From positions 1 to 9,019 of the forward strand of contig JAHEIA010000045.1 of the NCBI GenBank assembly GCA_024639625.1: a DNA stretch of 9,019 bases, read 5' to 3'. The DNA comes from Chromatiales bacterium. GTDB taxonomy: Bacteria > Pseudomonadota > Gammaproteobacteria > Chromatiales > Chromatiaceae. The position numbers were made by a program, and so were the translations under genes. Of the stretch, positions 6,724 to 9,019 are shown one piece after another. The stretch's first letter is position 1. The number at the start of each line of letters is the position of its first letter. A model generated the notes under the pieces. It saw only the letters and a list, made by a program, of their open reading frames with translations. It had not been told where the DNA came from and did not search any database.

Positions 6724-7908
6724 ATGTCCTTTATCAAATTGACCGATCTCGATCTCTCCGGCAAGCGCGTCCTGATCCGAGCCGACTTGAACGTCCCTGT
6801 CAAGGACGGCAAGGTTACCTCCGACGCCCGTATTACGGCCTCCATGCCCACCATTGAGTACTGCATGCGGGCTGGCGCAAAGGTCATGGTCTTTTCTCAC
6901 CGCGGTCGCCCGGAGGAGGGCGTGGTCGATGAAGAAAACTCGATGCAACCGATCGCCGATGATATGTCGGCGAAGCTTGGCCGCACTGTGCCTCTGGTAA
7001 AGGACTATTTGGACAGTGCCCCGGCGGTTGCTGCGGGCGGGGTGGTGCTGCTAGAGAACGTGCGTTTCAATGCGGGCGAAAAGAAGGACGACGAGACGTT
7101 GGCGAGGAAATATGCCGCATTGTGCGACGTATTCGTGATGGATGCGTTCGGCACTGCGCATCGGGCGCAAGCCTCCACCCATGGCGTCGGAAAGTTCGCG
7201 CCCGTCGCTTGTGCCGGACTGCTGTTGGCCGAGGAACTGGACGCCCTGGACAAGGCACTGGCCAAGCCGGCGAGACCGATGGTCGCCATCGTCGGCGGCT
7301 CCAAGGTTTCGACCAAGCTCACTGTGTTGGAGGCGCTGTCTGAGAAGGTGGACCAGCTGGTAGTGGGTGGCGGAATCGCTAATACCTTTATCAAGGCCGC
7401 CGGCCATAATGTGGGTAAGTCTTTGTGTGAGGCCGACCTGGTCCCCACTGCTCAGTCCCTGATGCAGAAGATGCAGGCCCGCAACGCCACCATCCCGATC
7501 GCAACCGACGTGGTGGTCGGCAAGAATTTCGACGAAAACGAACCCGCTGTGCACAAGGGTGTGGCCGATGTAGCGGATGATGAAATGATTTTCGACATCG
7601 GTCCCGAGAGTGCCGAGGTTCTCGCCGAGGTCATCAGAAAAGCCGGTACGGTGGTATGGAACGGACCGGTGGGCGTATTCGAGTTCGACCAGTTTGGCGA
7701 AGGCACCAAGACGGTCTCCATGGCGATCGCCGAAACCGACGCTTTTACCCTGGCGGGTGGGGGAGACACGATTGCCGCCATCCAGAAATATGACATCTAC
7801 GACAAGGTTTCCTACATTTCCACCGCCGGGGGGGCGTTCCTCGAGTTTCTTGAGGGCAAGACGCTTCCCGCCGTGGAGATGCTGGAACAGCGAGCCGCCA
7901 AAGGCTAG
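6724..7908 (+). CDS. pgk: Phosphoglycerate kinase
   Basis: The cytosolic monomeric enzyme transfers phosphate between 1,3-bisphosphoglycerate and ADP, following GAPDH in glycolysis and preceding it in the Calvin cycle. The 394-residue product has the typical bacterial length. The N-terminal domain shows the 3-phosphoglycerate site RADLNVP (19-25), SHRGRP (58-63) and ENVRF (111-115); the C-terminal nucleotide domain shows GGSKVSTK (191-198), NGPVGVFE (313-320), the GGGDT loop (345-349) and [13 protein letters not shown] (366-378). AGGAG lies 8 nt before the ATG. The gene follows gap by 167 bp containing two stem-loops, and pyk follows after 64 bp. Nothing in the protein looks unusual. Confidence 0.98.
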   Translation: MSFIKLTDLDLSGKRVLIRADLNVPVKDGKVTSDARITASMPTIEYCMRAGAKVMVFSHRGRPEEGVVDEENSMQPIADDMSAKLGRTVPLVKDYLDSAPAVAAGGVVLLENVRFNAGEKKDDETLARKYAALCDVFVMDAFGTAHRAQASTHGVGKFAPVACAGLLLAEELDALDKALAKPARPMVAIVGGSKVSTKLTVLEALSEKVDQLVVGGGIANTFIKAAGHNVGKSLCEADLVPTAQSLMQKMQARNATIPIATDVVVGKNFDENEPAVHKGVADVADDEMIFDIGPESAEVLAEVIRKAGTVVWNGPVGVFEFDQFGEGTKTVSMAIAETDAFTLAGGGDTIAAIQKYDIYDKVSYISTAGGAFLEFLEGKTLPAVEMLEQRAAKG

Positions 7909-7972
7909 CGGAGAGTCAGCGCACGGATCCCTGGGTCGACGCGCGTGGTCCTATTGCGAACGTAGGTACTCT

Positions 7973-9019
7973 ATGCCGAGACGAACCAAGATCGTTGCCA
8001 CACTCGGGCCGGCGACAGATGCCCCCGAAATGTTGGACAACGTGATTCATGCGCGCGTCGACGTGGCGAGACTCAACCTTTCGCACGACAGCCACGAGCA
8101 ACATCGCAAACGGGCAGAGGCGTTGCGCAATAGAGCCCGCGCCATTGGCCGGCAAGTCGGCTTGCTGGTGGATCTGCAGGGCCCGAAAATCCGCATTGGT
8201 CGTTTCAAGTCCGGAGCGATCGATTTGCAAGATGATGCGGAGTTCGTGCTCGACGCCGCTTGTCCCCTGGGTGAGGGCGACGAAGGTCGCGTGGGACTGA
8301 CCTACCCAGATCTGGTTAAGGATGTTAGCCGTGGAGACACCCTGTTGCTGGACGATGGGGCCATTGCGCTGCGGGTGAACGAGATAGAAGGAACCCGAGT
8401 ACGCTGCAAGGTCGTCATCGGCGGAAAGCTGTCGAACAACAAAGGAATCAACCGCCAGGGGGGCGGCCTGTCCGCACCTGCGCTGACCGAAAAGGACAGG
8501 AGCGACATCGCCTTTGCCGCTGCCATTCAGGCTGATTACCTCGCGGTATCTTTCGTGCGCAGCGCCGAAGATGTGCATGAGGCGCGGACCCTACTGCGCG
8601 CGGAGGGCGGGACGGGCGGACTCGTGGCCAAGATCGAACGAGCGGAGGCGTTGAGCGCGATCGAAGAGATCATCGAGGCCTCGGATGCGATCATGATTGC
8701 GCGCGGCGACTTAGGGGTGGAGATTGGCGATGCGGAGCTGCCGGCGGTGCAAAAGCAACTCGTCCGTCAGGCCCGCGAACTGAACTGCGTGGTCATAACA
8801 GCGACGCAGATGATGCAGTCCATGATCGAGCATCCGATGCCGACGCGTGCCGAGGTCTTCGACGTTGCGAACGCGGTACTCGATGGGACCGATGCGGTTA
8901 TGCTCTCGGCCGAGACATCGGTCGGAAGAAACCCGGACAAAGCGGTCGCGGCGATGGGGCGGGTGTGCGTCGAGGCGGAAAAACAGTCTTTGGCGCGGCG
9001 TTCCGATCACCGCTTGAAT
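7973..9019 (+). CDS. pyk: Pyruvate kinase (PykA type), 3' end beyond the window
   Basis: The enzyme converts phosphoenolpyruvate and ADP to pyruvate and ATP, the last step of glycolysis. From the ATG at 7973 the frame is open to the window end, 349 residues of a family usually about 470-480 long; most of the C-terminal regulatory domain is missing. Visible are the N-terminal RRTKIVATLGPAT (3-15), RLN-S with Arg33, Asn35 and Ser37, DLQGPKIR (67-74), the B domain with LLLDDG (124-129) and GGKLSNNKGIN (150-160), the catalytic Lys220 in AKIERAEA, ARGDLGVE (243-250), TATQM (276-280) and DGTDAVMLSAET (304-315). It resembles E. coli PykA more than PykF. The Shine-Dalgarno is weak (AGG, 6 nt upstream). 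Being last of the visible tkt-gap-pgk-pyk run, it probably shares that transcript. Confidence 0.96.
   Translation, partial: MPRRTKIVATLGPATDAPEMLDNVIHARVDVARLNLSHDSHEQHRKRAEALRNRARAIGRQVGLLVDLQGPKIRIGRFKSGAIDLQDDAEFVLDAACPLGEGDEGRVGLTYPDLVKDVSRGDTLLLDDGAIALRVNEIEGTRVRCKVVIGGKLSNNKGINRQGGGLSAPALTEKDRSDIAFAAAIQADYLAVSFVRSAEDVHEARTLLRAEGGTGGLVAKIERAEALSAIEEIIEASDAIMIARGDLGVEIGDAELPAVQKQLVRQARELNCVVITATQMMQSMIEHPMPTRAEVFDVANAVLDGTDAVMLSAETSVGRNPDKAVAAMGRVCVEAEKQSLARRSDHRLN

Noticed and set aside
7916..8578. Minus-strand open frame of 220 codons
   Set aside because: It is antisense to pyk, which is intact from 7973 to the window end.

Overview
The window looks like a GC-rich proteobacterial chromosome segment made of core-metabolism genes, with no mobile elements. 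MetK, transketolase, GapA and PykA all resemble the gammaproteobacterial (E. coli-like) forms, and a SAH riboswitch precedes ahcY. The order tkt-gap-pgk-pyk is familiar from autotrophic, often sulfur-oxidising or phototrophic, gamma- and betaproteobacteria, where these genes serve both the Calvin cycle and glycolysis. The assignment to such an autotroph is inference: no RuBisCO or phosphoribulokinase gene is visible.

Left part, minus strand (1-2264): the S-adenosylmethionine cycle. metK (SAM synthetase, 1095-2264) is followed by ahcY (S-adenosylhomocysteine hydrolase, 976 to the window edge, C-terminus missing). The 118 bp between them hold a clear SAH riboswitch and, just before the ahcY start codon, a small hairpin that covers the Shine-Dalgarno and cannot form together with the riboswitch pseudoknot. 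High SAH should therefore raise synthesis of the enzyme that removes it.

Middle (2265-3484): a 324 bp divergent intergenic region, then a plus-strand thioredoxin-fold, peroxiredoxin-like protein with a CNHC motif (2589-3146), then a 338 bp leader before transketolase. That leader is rich in inverted and direct repeats, with a possible terminator.

Right part, plus strand (3485-9019): tkt, gap, pgk and pyk (pyk cut at the window end). Together they provide pentose/triose interconversion, the GAPDH and PGK steps shared by glycolysis and the Calvin cycle, and the exit to pyruvate. All are co-directional, with junctions of 78, 167 and 64 bp. Stem-loops lie in the tkt-gap and gap-pgk junctions and could set differing transcript levels.

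I do not see an unknown multi-gene system. The most interesting material is regulatory: the SAH riboswitch and its apparent switch hairpin, the repeat-rich tkt leader, a potentially structured metK leader, the gap-pgk stem-loops, and one substitution at a strongly conserved MetK arginine.
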